Assembly: GCA_027307115.1 (NCBI GenBank)
Contig: DAHUXN010000072.1
Location: 1-37,028, forward strand
DNA length: 37,028 nucleotides
From: Acidobacteriota bacterium
Lineage (GTDB): Bacteria; Acidobacteriota; Terriglobia; Acidiferrales; UBA7541
Reading direction: 5' to 3'
Shown: positions 13,144 through 22,500 of the stretch, piece after piece
Position numbering within the stretch: the first letter of the stretch is position 1
Layout: the number at the start of each line of letters is the position of its first letter
The notes under the pieces: model-generated
Databases searched by the model: none
What the model saw: only the letters and a program-made list of their open reading frames with translations
Told to the model about the DNA's origin: nothing
Made by a program: the position numbers and the translations under genes

Positions 13144-13644
13144 TTAGAAGTGAAGAACGATTCCGGCGGACAGCCGAAAATCATTCTGCCGAGTGTTACC
13201 GAAATGGGTATTCAAATAATCGATCTGGATAAGCCGCAATCCGAGTAGCGGGACCGGGTGAATATCAATTCCTCCTCCGACCGCTGACGCAAAAGAAGTG
13301 GAACTGGTTCCCGAGCTGCTCACACGCGCGGCACCGAACAACGCATGAACGAATGGCGATACCGGAGTGGGCAAGCTCACTTGCGGGCCAAAAAGAAACG
13401 TGTTCAGGCTCGTCTTCACGCCGGAAGACGAATTGTAAGTGCCTCCGAAATCGGCCGTGACACCGACGACCTTGAACAGTTTTTCTGTTAGTGACGCATC
13501 CCAGCCGTTGGAATTCGCGCCTCCTGGATTGAGGCGAACGTACGAGTATCCTCCGTAGATTTCGGTGCTCTGCGCGTGCGCAGCGAGCGGGACGGCCAGC
13601 GAAGCAGTTGCCAGAAACGCGAGAAGTGTAGCTAGTTTTCGCAT
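13144..13644 (-). CDS. Small outer-membrane beta-barrel protein
   Basis: A 166-aa exported protein with a clean signal peptide (RKLATLLAFLATASLAVPLAAHAQS) and a mature part of alternating polar/aromatic strands: EIYGGYSYVRLN at the mature N-terminus, then several Gly/Ser-rich turns, ending in FRLSAGIVLHF. The C-terminal Phe is the BAM recognition signature. Size and pattern fit an eight-strand OmpA/OmpX-like barrel; no peptidoglycan-binding domain is present. GAAGGAGAA lies upstream of the ATG at 13644. Ligand and function are unknown. Confidence 0.82.
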   Translation of the reverse strand: MRKLATLLAFLATASLAVPLAAHAQSTEIYGGYSYVRLNPGGANSNGWDASLTEKLFKVVGVTADFGGTYNSSSGVKTSLNTFLFGPQVSLPTPVSPFVHALFGAARVSSSGTSSTSFASAVGGGIDIHPVPLLGLRLIQIDYLNTHFGNTRQNDFRLSAGIVLHF

Positions 13645-14075
13645 CGTGTTCTCCTTCTCCTCCGATTTGAACTTGCGCAGGGCGAGCGGAGTCTTCCATG
13701 GCTCTCCGCGACCCTTCCCAACAACTCAAACATTTCGGATTGCGTGGATGCGCCAGAGCGCTTCCCCGGACTGGTTGCGTATAGGATAGACAGTCTGGGC
13801 AGGCGGGTTGCCGAGAGGTTGGCTGGAGGTGCTTAATGCATTAAGGGGCTGCGGTCTTTTTACACTAAGTCATTTTGACTCAACGCATTAGAACTACAAG
13901 CACAAATAGAAGCCATCCTCGGACGGTTTCACGCTCTTTGCGCAAATCGACAGTAACCCTGGCATTTACATCCAACGGTTGCCGCGTAGGCCCTCAGAGG
14001 TCTAACATAGGGGTCCTGGCGCACTGGCAAGACTTCCCCCACAACGGTGTGCACGCGAAGTAAGAAAGGCCGCCC
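13645..14075. other. Divergent intergenic region, barrel / AsmA genes
   Basis: No gene recognised in 431 bases. It contains a perfect 14-base palindrome at 13832-13845 and, just before it, a stretch resembling the 5' half of a tRNA (from about 13799) that lacks the matching 3' half. Short open frames show no coding signal. Confidence 0.5.
13832..13845. promoter_or_regulatory. Perfect 14-base palindrome, candidate operator
   Basis: CTTAATGCATTAAG reads the same on both strands. It lies about 190 bases upstream of the barrel gene start and 230 bases upstream of the AsmA-like gene. The symmetry and AT-rich core would suit a dimeric regulator; no second copy was seen. Confidence 0.35.
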
Positions 14076-15422
14076 ATGGCCGACAAAAAGAAACCGCTCA
14101 TCATCGCAGCAATCGTTGTGGTGGTAATTCTGGTGATTCTGATTATCACCCCGTTTTTCATCGATGCTGATCGCTTCCGTCCGGATATCGAGTCTGCACT
14201 GAGCGACAAGCTCGGAAGAAAAGTGCAGATCGGGCATTTGAGTGTGTCGCTCTTCTCGGGCAGTTTGGAGGCGGATCAGATTTCCATTGCGGACGATCCG
14301 GCTTACAACAGCGGCGCTTTTCTAACCGCCAAATCACTTGCTGTGGGCATCGATGTGGTGCCGCTGATATTTTCGCGGAATCTCCGCGTGCATGCGCTCG
14401 AGTTCAAAGAACCGCGAATTGAACTGCTGCGCACCGCGGCGGGAGCATGGAATTTTTCGACGCTCGGAGGAACCACGACCGCGAAGCAGCCTCCAGCAAA
14501 CGATCCACCGGCGAATGCGACGAGCGGCGGACTAAATAGTTTCACGGTCGATAAGCTCAAAATTTCGGATGGCACGATCGCGTTTGGCCGTGCGGGCCAA
14601 CCGACGCGCCTGGCCTATCAAGATGTAAACATCTCGGCGAATAATATTTCTCAGGTGGCCGCGTTTCCTTTCACGTTCGACGCAAAAACGCCGAGCGGCG
14701 GAAAACTGGACTTGGCAGGAAATGTGGGACCTATCGGCACTGGCGACGCGGAAAAAATGCCGTTCGATGGGCAACTGAAGGTGAATGGCGTGCCTTCACA
14801 GGACGTGGAAAATCTGCTCGCGGTGCTGGGCTACGCGTTGCCGCAAGGGTCCTCTCTTAAAGGTGGAACGATTAAAGCGAATCTTGCGCTGCACGGGCCG
14901 CTGGATCGAATGATGACGCAAGGGCCTGTTGAGCTCAGCAACGTGACGCTCGCGGGATTCAGTCTTGCGTCGAAACTTGCCGGGGCGCTCGGTCAAACGA
15001 CTTCGGCTACGGGCAACGACACGTTGATCAAACTGGCCAGCTCCAATTTGCGATATGCGGCGGATGGCGTGCGCGCGGACAGCGTCAATATCGTGATTCC
15101 GATGATCGGCGGAGTGACCGGCGCGGGAACCGTGAGCCCAAACAACGACTTGAATTTCCGGTTGCTGGCAAAGCTTGACGGGTCAAGCCCGCTGGCGCAG
15201 TTGATGAAACTGCCATTCTTCAGTCAGGGCGGAGGCTTGCCTTTCCGGATCGAAGGAACAGCGTCGAGTCCTCGCGTGATTCCGGATATCGCGGGATTTG
15301 GCGGACTCAAGGGCCTGACGAAGACGCCGCTGAATCAGCTGAACGTGCCGAATCAGGGCCAACTTGGCGGAATCGTCGGCGGGTTGCTGAAGAAGAAAAA
15401 ACCACAGTCGCAACCGCAGTAA
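14076..15422 (+). CDS. AsmA-family inner-membrane/periplasmic protein
   Basis: A 448-aa AsmA-like protein. A short Lys-rich N-terminus precedes one transmembrane helix (residues about 8-27, LIIAAIVVVVILVILIITPFF), then the characteristic FIDADRFRPDIESALSDKLGRKVQIG opening of AsmA domains. Repeating amphipathic beta-strands follow (VHALEFKEPRIELLR, then FTVDKLKISDGTIAF), and the C-terminal AsmA segment has TLAGFSLASKLAG and the ADGVRADSVNIVIPMIGG stretch. AsmA proteins are related to bridge-like lipid-transfer proteins and affect outer-membrane assembly; that role is assumed here. The C-terminus is basic (LLKKKKPQSQPQ). GAAAGG precedes the ATG at 14076. It converges with the SDR gene with only 10 bases between stops. 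Confidence 0.9.
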   Translation: MADKKKPLIIAAIVVVVILVILIITPFFIDADRFRPDIESALSDKLGRKVQIGHLSVSLFSGSLEADQISIADDPAYNSGAFLTAKSLAVGIDVVPLIFSRNLRVHALEFKEPRIELLRTAAGAWNFSTLGGTTTAKQPPANDPPANATSGGLNSFTVDKLKISDGTIAFGRAGQPTRLAYQDVNISANNISQVAAFPFTFDAKTPSGGKLDLAGNVGPIGTGDAEKMPFDGQLKVNGVPSQDVENLLAVLGYALPQGSSLKGGTIKANLALHGPLDRMMTQGPVELSNVTLAGFSLASKLAGALGQTTSATGNDTLIKLASSNLRYAADGVRADSVNIVIPMIGGVTGAGTVSPNNDLNFRLLAKLDGSSPLAQLMKLPFFSQGGGLPFRIEGTASSPRVIPDIAGFGGLKGLTKTPLNQLNVPNQGQLGGIVGGLLKKKKPQSQPQ

Positions 15423-15432
15423 TTCAAGGTAT

Positions 15433-16281
15433 TTATTTTTTGCGGGCGGATTCGAGAACATCCCAGGCGGCTTCGGGGAAATCGACGAAGTCGTTGAATT
15501 CGCCGGCGCCGCGCAACCACAAGCCTCCATCGATCACAACGCATTCGCCATTGATATATTCCGAGAGATCGCTGAGCAAAAATGCGGCGAGATTGGCGAG
15601 CTCTTCGTGACGGCCGAAGCGTTTCATCGGATGATTTTGCCTCGCACGCTCTTCGAGTTCCTTTGCGGGCATCAAGCGCGACCACGCGCCTTCGGTGGGA
15701 AATGGACCGGGAGCGATGGCGTTCATGCGAATGCGGTAGCGCGCCCACTCGACGGCCAGCGAGCGCGTCATGGCGAGGACTCCGGCCTTGGCGCACGCGG
15801 AAGGCACGACGAAACCAGAACCGGAGTTCGCCGCGGCGTAGGTAGTGACGATATTGAGAATATTCCCGGGCTGCTTCGCGGCGATCCATTTTCGCGCGAG
15901 CGCGAGCGTGCAATGAAACGTACCTTGCAGGACGATGCCCATGACGGAGTTGAAAGCGTTCGGTGAAAGTTTTTCCGTACGCGCGATGAAATTGCCGGCG
16001 GCATTGTTGACGAGCGTGTCCACGCGCCCGAATTCCTTTTCCGCGACGGCGATGGCGTTTTCGACTGCCGCGAAATCGCGCACGTCGCAAGAAACGTATG
16101 CGGCGCGGATTTCCTTCGCGCGAATTTCTTCGCAGGTTTTTGCGAGAGGCTCTTCGCGCCGGCCGATTAGAAATAAATTCGCGCCCAATTCGGCGAAACG
16201 CAAAGCCATTGAGCGGCCGAGTCCCGTGCCGCCACCGGTTATGAGAATCGTTCTGCCTTTGAGCAAATCCATTTGAAACAT
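15433..16281 (-). CDS. SDR oxidoreductase, 2,4-dienoyl-CoA reductase-like
   Basis: A 282-aa NAD(P)H-dependent short-chain dehydrogenase. The cofactor motif TGGGTGLG is at residues 15-22, and NNAAG at 92-96. The usual YxxxK pair is absent: the position four residues before Lys165 is Ser161. Instead a Tyr (148) lies upstream, followed by SGSGFVVPSACAKAG and MNAIAPGPFPTEGAWSRL. This arrangement (Tyr, then Ser-x3-Lys) is that of mitochondrial-type 2,4-dienoyl-CoA reductases, which reduce dienoyl-CoA intermediates of unsaturated fatty-acid oxidation, so that activity is likely. I chose the ATG at 16281, preceded by AGGAG, over a longer reading from 16383. No other beta-oxidation gene is nearby. 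Confidence 0.87.
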   Translation of the reverse strand: MFQMDLLKGRTILITGGGTGLGRSMALRFAELGANLFLIGRREEPLAKTCEEIRAKEIRAAYVSCDVRDFAAVENAIAVAEKEFGRVDTLVNNAAGNFIARTEKLSPNAFNSVMGIVLQGTFHCTLALARKWIAAKQPGNILNIVTTYAAANSGSGFVVPSACAKAGVLAMTRSLAVEWARYRIRMNAIAPGPFPTEGAWSRLMPAKELEERARQNHPMKRFGRHEELANLAAFLLSDLSEYINGECVVIDGGLWLRGAGEFNDFVDFPEAAWDVLESARKK

Positions 16282-16466
16282 CGACAAATTCTCCTGACGT
16301 CCGCGATGGCGAGAGCTTACCCTGATTCGTGATCGAATCCGATGAAAGATTTGTGGCGTCCGACGTACTGTTAGCAGCATCATACTGCCGGCGTTGTTCC
16401 CGCTGAGGATGCGACGCGCCGCCAGAACATGCGAGTGCGCAGAGGCTAGGAGAGGAGATTACGCCC

Positions 16467-17420
16467 GTGAGGAATTTCATCCTTGGTATCGTCGTGGCAT
16501 TTGTGCTTGCTTTTGTAGGCGTGTTTTTCTATTTCGATCTGGGACTTGCTCCGGTGGCGACCGCGGACAAGCCCATGCCGATGGAGGCGTATTTCGCGAA
16601 AAAGGCTCTGCATGCACGGATTAGCAGGGAAACGCCTAAGCGTGACGTCTCGGGATTCACGACGGCGGACCTAGTAACGGGCGCGAACGTGTATCAGGCA
16701 GACTGTGCGTTCTGCCATGGACTGCCCAACGGAACCAAATCGGCGGCAGCAAACGGCATGTTCCCTGCTCCCCCGCAATTGTTCACTCCGGACGGCATGG
16801 TGACAGACGATCCCGCGGGTTTGACCTATTGGAAAGTCAAAAACGGAATCCGACTGACGGGCATGCCGGGTTTCCGCGCCTCGCTTTCCGAGCAGCAAAT
16901 GTGGGACGTGGCTGCCCTGCTCGCGCGCGCGGACAAGCTGCCGCCAGAAGCGACGAGCGCGCTTAAACCAGCAGTAGTCGACCCGCCTGACCCTCCTGCA
17001 GCGAATCCATCTGCCTCCAGTCCGGCGGTGACCGCGCCGGAATGGAAAGACGCGCGGCAAATTTCTCCGGCGGAGCTGGCGAAAAAACTGTCAGGGCCGG
17101 CAGCGGGGCGGCCGGTTGTGCTGCAAGTCGGCTTCAAGGTTCTCTACGAGGGAGGCCACGTACCAGGCGCGATTTTTGCCGGGCCCGCGTCAACGGCAGA
17201 AGGAGCAGCGCGGCTGAAAACGGAAGCGGGAAAAATTGCGCGCGACAAGGAAGTGGTGATTTATTGCGGCTGCTGCCCGTGGGAAAAATGCCCGAATGTT
17301 CATCCCGCCTATGACGAACTGCGCAAGATGGGATTTTCGCGGCTAGTGGTGCTGCTGATTCCGCAAGATTTCGCGCACGACTGGATTGGCGCCGGCTTCC
17401 CTGTCCAACGCGGGCGCTGA
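16467..17420 (+). CDS. Membrane-anchored cytochrome c - rhodanese fusion protein
   Basis: A 317-aa protein joining an electron carrier to a rhodanese-like fold. An N-terminal signal anchor (residues about 4-24) places it at the periplasmic face. The class I cytochrome c domain has the haem motif CAFCH (80-84) and a distal Met candidate in RLTGMPGF (Met133). A Pro/Ala/Ser linker (about 160-192) leads to a C-terminal rhodanese-like domain: an EGGHVPGAIFAGP strand-turn and the active-loop region VVIYCGCCPWEKCPNVHPAY. That loop holds Cys267, Cys269, Cys270 and Cys275. Rhodaneses transfer sulfane sulfur through one Cys; the extra cysteines are unusual and might bind metal or form disulfides. The start is a GTG at 16467 preceded by AGGAGAGGAG. 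Its stop is 3 bases from that of the convergent porin gene. It may act in periplasmic sulfur or copper redox chemistry. Confidence 0.88.
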   Translation: MRNFILGIVVAFVLAFVGVFFYFDLGLAPVATADKPMPMEAYFAKKALHARISRETPKRDVSGFTTADLVTGANVYQADCAFCHGLPNGTKSAAANGMFPAPPQLFTPDGMVTDDPAGLTYWKVKNGIRLTGMPGFRASLSEQQMWDVAALLARADKLPPEATSALKPAVVDPPDPPAANPSASSPAVTAPEWKDARQISPAELAKKLSGPAAGRPVVLQVGFKVLYEGGHVPGAIFAGPASTAEGAARLKTEAGKIARDKEVVIYCGCCPWEKCPNVHPAYDELRKMGFSRLVVLLIPQDFAHDWIGAGFPVQRGR

Positions 17421-17423
17421 GTC

Positions 17424-18878
17424 TTAGAAATCCACGTGAAGGCGCAGGCCGGGAACGAGAACTGGACCGCGGTCTTTGTTGTAGCCGGGATTGTTGATGT
17501 GCTGGAGGTCGAAGGAAACGAACGTGCCGCGCCACACGTGTGCGGTGTAGTAGCCCTCGAAGATTTTTTCGCGTCCGTAATTCAACGCGCCATCGCCAAG
17601 AAGAAAGCCGATGCCGCCGAGAGCGAGATAGCGCGCGTGGTCGCCGGAAATGGTGTTTAGAGTAAAGGCCGCGCCGGCGCGATCGTTTTTTCGGCTCCAA
17701 GCGTCGCCGCTGTAGGCCGCGCCGAGTTCGAATGTGCGATCGACTTCCGTGTAAGCGAACGATTCGTTGCGGCCGTCATTCCATCCCCAGCGTCCGAACG
17801 CGCGGATTTTATCGGTTAAATTCTGCTCGAAATTCAAATCGAAGCCGTATTTATGGCGGCCCTGGCGGCGCGTAGCGATGATATTTGGCTGCGGCGTTTT
17901 TCCGGCTAGAAATTCGTCAATCGCTTCTCGATAACTGCCCATATTTGCATGGTTCAAATACGTGACGAGGCGAATCACGCCGTCGCGGTGATGGAGAAAG
18001 CCGCCGCGATAATCGGTTTCAAAATTTTCCTCGCGCGAGCGAGCAAGGTTGGCGTCAAGTTGAATTCCGTTGGCGACCTTGGGCATCAGCGCTTCCGCGA
18101 AACGCACGGACCAGGCGCCGTTATCGTATTCGACCATAGCGCCATCGGTGTAGCCGCGCGTGTTCGCGGCATAGTCGTATGCGCCGCTGTTATCGACGGT
18201 CCAATTCAAGAACTGGAGATGGGAATCGCTGCCGGGACCGTTCGTGTCGAAGAAATCCGAAATGCTGAATTTGCCGATCCAAAATTCGAGTCGGCGTTTG
18301 GGAAGAGAAGTGGCAAGTTGGAGCCAATTGCGCTGCGCGGGAACGCGTTGCGAAGACAACGGAACGATTTGGCGCAGCAACGCGCGAGCAAGATATGGCG
18401 CGTGCGAAAGCGGAATGCCTGCCGCGGTGCGCACCACGTCGAGATTGGTGTATCCAGCGAGGCCAACTGAGTTGCCGATTCCACCGCCGGTCGAGTCTTC
18501 GATGTCGGCGAACACCTCTGTTGTATCCGTCAATTCGTAACCCGTATAGACCGTGAAGACGCGCGAGGTGTCGCTTTGTGCCGGTGCCGAAAGGCTGTTC
18601 GGGCCGCTGTACTTCGACGGAAACGCCGGATGCCACTGGAGAATGATGTTTGCCTGCCCGGAAATCCACACCCGGGCCGAATCGGAGTGGGGAAACATCG
18701 TTGTGATGTTTGAATTTTCAGACGATGGAGAATCAGAAGCTGGCGAGTCTTGCACGGAAACTGAAGTCTGCGCAGGCGGGGCTGCGGGAGGCGGCGATTG
18801 TGCGAAAGCCGGCAAGGCTGCCAACAGTGCGGTTAGCGAGAAGAAAAACAGGCAGATTTTTAGCCGTAATGGGACCAT
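17424..18878 (-). CDS. OprB-type carbohydrate-selective porin
   Basis: A 484-aa outer-membrane protein. A signal peptide (LKICLFFFSLTALLAALPAFA) and a low-complexity Pro/Ser/Ala linker precede a barrel. Features of the OprB family include the opening strand ARVWISGQANIILQWHPAF, a middle RRLEFWIGKFSISDFFDTN segment, repeated aromatic-terminated strands, LGGIGFLLGDG near the end, and a terminal VDF with C-terminal Phe. Length agrees with OprB porins, which take up sugars and similar solutes; substrate is not predictable. The start is uncertain: I used the ATG at 18878, while a GTG at 18890 would add four residues; neither has a good ribosome site. It is divergent from the metal-sensor gene, and the sensor operator is about 190 bases from its start. 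Confidence 0.85.
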   Translation of the reverse strand: MVPLRLKICLFFFSLTALLAALPAFAQSPPPAAPPAQTSVSVQDSPASDSPSSENSNITTMFPHSDSARVWISGQANIILQWHPAFPSKYSGPNSLSAPAQSDTSRVFTVYTGYELTDTTEVFADIEDSTGGGIGNSVGLAGYTNLDVVRTAAGIPLSHAPYLARALLRQIVPLSSQRVPAQRNWLQLATSLPKRRLEFWIGKFSISDFFDTNGPGSDSHLQFLNWTVDNSGAYDYAANTRGYTDGAMVEYDNGAWSVRFAEALMPKVANGIQLDANLARSREENFETDYRGGFLHHRDGVIRLVTYLNHANMGSYREAIDEFLAGKTPQPNIIATRRQGRHKYGFDLNFEQNLTDKIRAFGRWGWNDGRNESFAYTEVDRTFELGAAYSGDAWSRKNDRAGAAFTLNTISGDHARYLALGGIGFLLGDGALNYGREKIFEGYYTAHVWRGTFVSFDLQHINNPGYNKDRGPVLVPGLRLHVDF

Positions 18879-19044
18879 CTTCCACGTCACACGTTTTCAT
18901 AGCGGTTTTTCACGGCGCAAAATCGTTCAACGGCTCAGAGCCAGATAGAATCGCTGCGTCAGAATGACCGCGACCTGGCCCGGGCGGCAACCTCGAAGGA
19001 GCCGCACTGATGGTCATAAGCAGGTGGCCATCCGCGGCGCTCAC

Positions 19045-19073
19045 TTGCACTTAAGCCTGCCCTTGGATACCAT
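19045..19073 (+). promoter_or_regulatory. Candidate promoter of the metal-sensor gene
   Basis: TTGCAC (19045-19050) and TACCAT (19068-19073) are separated by 17 bases. The -10 element and start point are overlapped by the palindromic operator at 19074-19087, which is how CsoR/RcnR-type repressors usually act. The match to consensus is moderate. Confidence 0.35.
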
Positions 19074-19090
19074 ACCCCCATAGGGTAGTC
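19069..19090. promoter_or_regulatory. CsoR/RcnR-type operator
   Basis: TACCC (19074-19078) and GGGTA (19083-19087) form an inverted repeat around CATA (19079-19082), preceded by ACCA. CsoR/RcnR-family sites are known for a G/C tract bounded by TAC and GTA, and this fits well. It ends 12 bases before the start of the family member encoded downstream, so autoregulation is likely. Confidence 0.7.
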
Positions 19091-19101
19091 AAAGAAAAAA
19101 A

Positions 19102-19368
19102 ATGTCGCACCTGTCCAGAGAAAAGCTAAACCTGATCAACCGTACCAAGAAAGTGGTGGGACAACTTGAGGCCGTGCAGCGCGCGTTGGAGGAAGACGTT
19201 GCTTGCGCTGATCTGCTTCAGCGACTAGCCGCCGCGCGCGGTTCCATCAATAGCCTGATGGGAGAGCTTTTGGAAGACCATATCCGCAACCACATGCCGC
19301 GAAAAACCAAATCTTCGGAAGAAGCAGCGGACGACGTGATTGAGATCGTGCGGACGTATTTGAAATAA
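19102..19368 (+). CDS. RcnR/CsoR-family metal- or formaldehyde-responsive repressor
   Basis: An 88-aa all-helical DUF156 repressor. Residues His3, Cys35, His60 and His64 are all present at the exact positions used by E. coli RcnR to bind Ni(II)/Co(II); CsoR (Cu) uses a different set, and FrmR (formaldehyde) lacks the His at 64. So a nickel/cobalt-type sensor is the best inference. Helix 1 carries the basic DNA-contact patch NRTKKVVGQLEAV, and the centre reads AAARGSINSLMGELLEDHIRNH. Without metal, such tetramers bind TAC/GTA-bounded G-tracts, and one lies just upstream. The ATG at 19102 follows an A-rich run without a clear Shine-Dalgarno. A strong terminator follows the gene, so it is monocistronic. 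No metal exporter lies beside it; the divergent porin is the nearest possible target. Confidence 0.9.
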   Translation: MSHLSREKLNLINRTKKVVGQLEAVQRALEEDVACADLLQRLAAARGSINSLMGELLEDHIRNHMPRKTKSSEEAADDVIEIVRTYLK

Positions 19369-19407
19369 AGCCAAGCGAGAATCCCGCCGCAAGTGAATAT
19401 CCCCAGT

Positions 19408-19465
19408 AAAAAAGGGCGAGGCCACCTCGCGGTGCGCCTCGCCCGGGCTGGCCGGTTTTTTTTTT
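19408..19465. terminator. Bidirectional rho-independent terminator
   Basis: GGGCGAGGC (19414-19422) pairs perfectly with GCCTCGCCC (19436-19444). Six A precede it (19408-19413), giving a U-run for minus-strand transcripts of the receptor gene. For plus-strand transcripts of the metal sensor, ten T follow at 19456-19465 after a second small CCGG/CCGG hairpin. It lies between the two convergent stops. Confidence 0.85.
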
Positions 19466-19509
19466 CCTTACGCTATCGCTTGCCCGTAGTCCTCGATTCG
19501 GGCCTCGCG

Positions 19510-22500
19510 TTAGAACTGCAGCTTTAGAGCAAGCTGGATCTGACGCGACGAGCCGAAGTCGCCCGTCGGGAAACGCGTGCTGGTGATTTGGCCGAACGTT
19601 CCAAGGGTCCCGTTGCTGGGGAGTCCAAGGTTCGGGTTGCCAAAGTTCGGATGATTGAAGATGTCGAAAAACTCAGCACGAAACTCCGAATTAATCCGCT
19701 CCGTGATCTTTGTGCGTTTGATGAGAGAGAAATCCGTATTCACGAATTTCGGACCAATCACCGTGTTCCTGGCGAGATTGCCGAAGTGATAGATAAAACC
19801 CCCATTCGGTCCGAGCACGCGCGGTGCGGACAGGACACCTGGGTTTGCAATCCACTGAGCCGGGTCGCCAGTCGTTTGGAGCGCCGCACTCGCGTCGGGG
19901 CGAAGTACGAATCCCGCCGTCGGAGTCGAGTCGAGAAAAATAACCGTCAGGGGGTTGCCGGACTGAGCCTGCGAGATACCGGCAATTTCCCATCCCGATA
20001 CCAGACGGTTACCCTTGAACGGAAGGTCGTACACCGCGTTGATCACGAACCGGTTCCGGGCATCAAAGTCAGACGGCCCGTAATTCAAGCGTGGATTGGT
20101 GCTGTCTTCGACTGCGTTCCCATTGAGTGAATTGTAGTCGTACGATTTCGAGTACGTGTAGGACGCGTTGAATTGTAGCCCTTGCGCGAAACGCTTGTTC
20201 GCAGTGACCCACAGGGCTTTGTAATTGGAATTGCCGCTGGAATCGACTTCGTTGATATTACCCAACGCGGTCGAAGGATCAATCGGGCTCGACGCGGAAA
20301 GAGCGCCGAACGGTCTGCCCGGTTGAAGTTTGCTCGGCCCCTCCACTTCCTGTCCGATGGCGGGCTGGTTCAAATTGTTCGGCAAGCGGAGATGCGTGCC
20401 CTTTGAGCCGATGTAGCCGACCTGAAATCCGAGCGTTTCCGCGATCTGGTGCTGGAAGGTTAAGCTCCATGATTGGACGTATGGGTTGCGGAAGTTATGG
20501 AAAATCGTGTTGGGTGAAAGTCCGGACGGGCCAGCGGTGGCTAGCGCGTTCGTCATACTGATCGTGCCGTTAAACGAGATGGGATCGCCGAACGGCGGGT
20601 TTGTCGTAAGTCCGGTCACGATGCCGGAAACCGGCTGATCAGTGAGGATGGCATAGCCCCCGCGAATGGCGGTCTTGCCGTCGCCACGGGGATCCCAAGC
20701 AAACCCAACGCGAGGTTGGAAATTTTTGTTATTGGCGTTGTAGGGCTCGCTGAAGCCATTGGTGCCAACTTGCACCAAGCTGATACTGGCCGGATCGAAG
20801 ATGACAAAGCGGTTCTGAGCATCCGAGAGGGTTTGGTTATCGTCGTAGCGCAAGCCGAGTTCGAGTGTAAGGTTCGGGCGCAGCTTGTAGCTATCTTGAA
20901 TGAAGAGGCCGAACGCCGGTTCGAGAATTTTGCTGGCGCCGTTCCCTAGATTTGTCGCGAACGAGCCGGCCTGATCGTTGATGAAGTTGCTTACACTCGT
21001 GAAAGTGAAAGAGCCGGGCGTCAATGCAAAATTGTTGTTATAAAATCGGCGAACCTCGCCGCCAAACGCAAACGAATGGTTACCGCGGAGATAACGGACC
21101 GTGTCGCTGAAGGCCACAGTGGTGTCGCCGCGTCCCTGCGGGAAACCGGCCGGGCCGCCAATGTTGAAAAACCCGGACACATTGATCTGTGGAAGGCCAA
21201 TGGCAGTTGTCGTTCCGTCGTTGATCCCGAAAGTTGTCGGATTCAAAGCGCGGTTAGGCGAGAACGTGATGTGAATGCGGTTATACCCAAGGCGCGCTTC
21301 GTTCGTCAAACTGGGTCCGAAGATATGCTCTTCTTCAAGGGTCATGATCTGGCGCCGGGATGCGCGCGTATCGCCCCAATCCGGCAGGTTGTTGCCCTGC
21401 AGAGTCGGCTCCTGGCGAAGATCCTGCTGAATGTTGTAATAGCCGTGAAGGCGATTATTGTCATTGAGCGTCACGCTGATGTCGCCGCTGCCCTGGTCAA
21501 TATTGACCGGAGCGGTTGTGCCGCCGACAAATCCGTTAAACGTCGTTGGGTCGGTCGGATTGCCGGTCCCGACAGCGTTCGCCGCCGGTAAGAGGGCGGC
21601 GATTTTTTGAATGGCTGCGTCGCTCGTGGCCGCAACTTGGACCTGATCGGCTGGGCTCAGCGTGTGGGAGGTAAGGCTAATCGCCTGCCGTTGGCGCGTG
21701 CCCTCGTAGTTGAGGAAGAAAAATGCGCGATTTTTCTTGATCGGCCCGCCGGCGGATGCGCCGAACTGATTACGAATAAACGGCGATTGTTGGATAGGCA
21801 CGCCCGTGGAAGTTTTTGTTGGATTGAAAAAATTTCGTGCGTCGAAGTAGCTATTGCGGAGAAACTCGAAAACCTCACCGTGGAACTGGTTTGTTCCGGA
21901 GCGCGTGGCGATATTCACAATCGCGCCGGAGTTGCGGCCATACGCGGCCGGGAAAGTCGAATTGTCAATCTTGAATTCCGATACAGTATTGATGGACGGT
22001 TGAAACGTGATCTGATTCTGGACTTCGTCGCTGAGGTTGATACCGTTGATCATCCAGTTTGTAGTGTCTTCGCGTTGCCCGGCGGTATTGATGGCGAAAG
22101 ATCCCTGGCCGCGCAGGGGCGCAGTGAGGAAGCCACTTTGAGGCGGGGTGACGGTTCCCGGGACCAAGAGGCCAAGGTCCACGAAATGGCGGCCATTCAG
22201 CGGAATCTCCTGCACGGTGCGCTGGTTGATGACCTGGCCTACCGTGGCGTTGCTTGTGTCCACCAGCGGCGTGCCGCCGGTGACCGTAACTTCTTGCGTA
22301 ACCTGGCCCACGGTCAATTGCGTGTTTTCAGTCACAGTTGTCGCGACGCTGAGCGTCAGATCCTTAATCACGGACGTCTGGAAGCCGTTCGCGCTAATCG
22401 TGACTTGGTAGACGCCGGGAAGGAGTCCGGAGACGAGGTAAGCACCGGACTGATCGGTCTGCGTGGTGCGGTCGACTCCTGTGTTTTGATTGTGCACAAC

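Noticed and set aside
13799-13860. Stretch like the 5' half of a serine tRNA (GGCGGGTTGCCGAGAGGTTGG)
   Set aside because: The acceptor 3' strand, T-arm and a seven-base anticodon loop are all missing downstream. At most a tRNA remnant, more likely chance.
19588-20130. Open frames of 170-440 codons on the plus strand across the receptor gene (19588-22929)
   Set aside because: They are antisense to a clear TonB-dependent receptor, and their translations are Arg-rich without domains.
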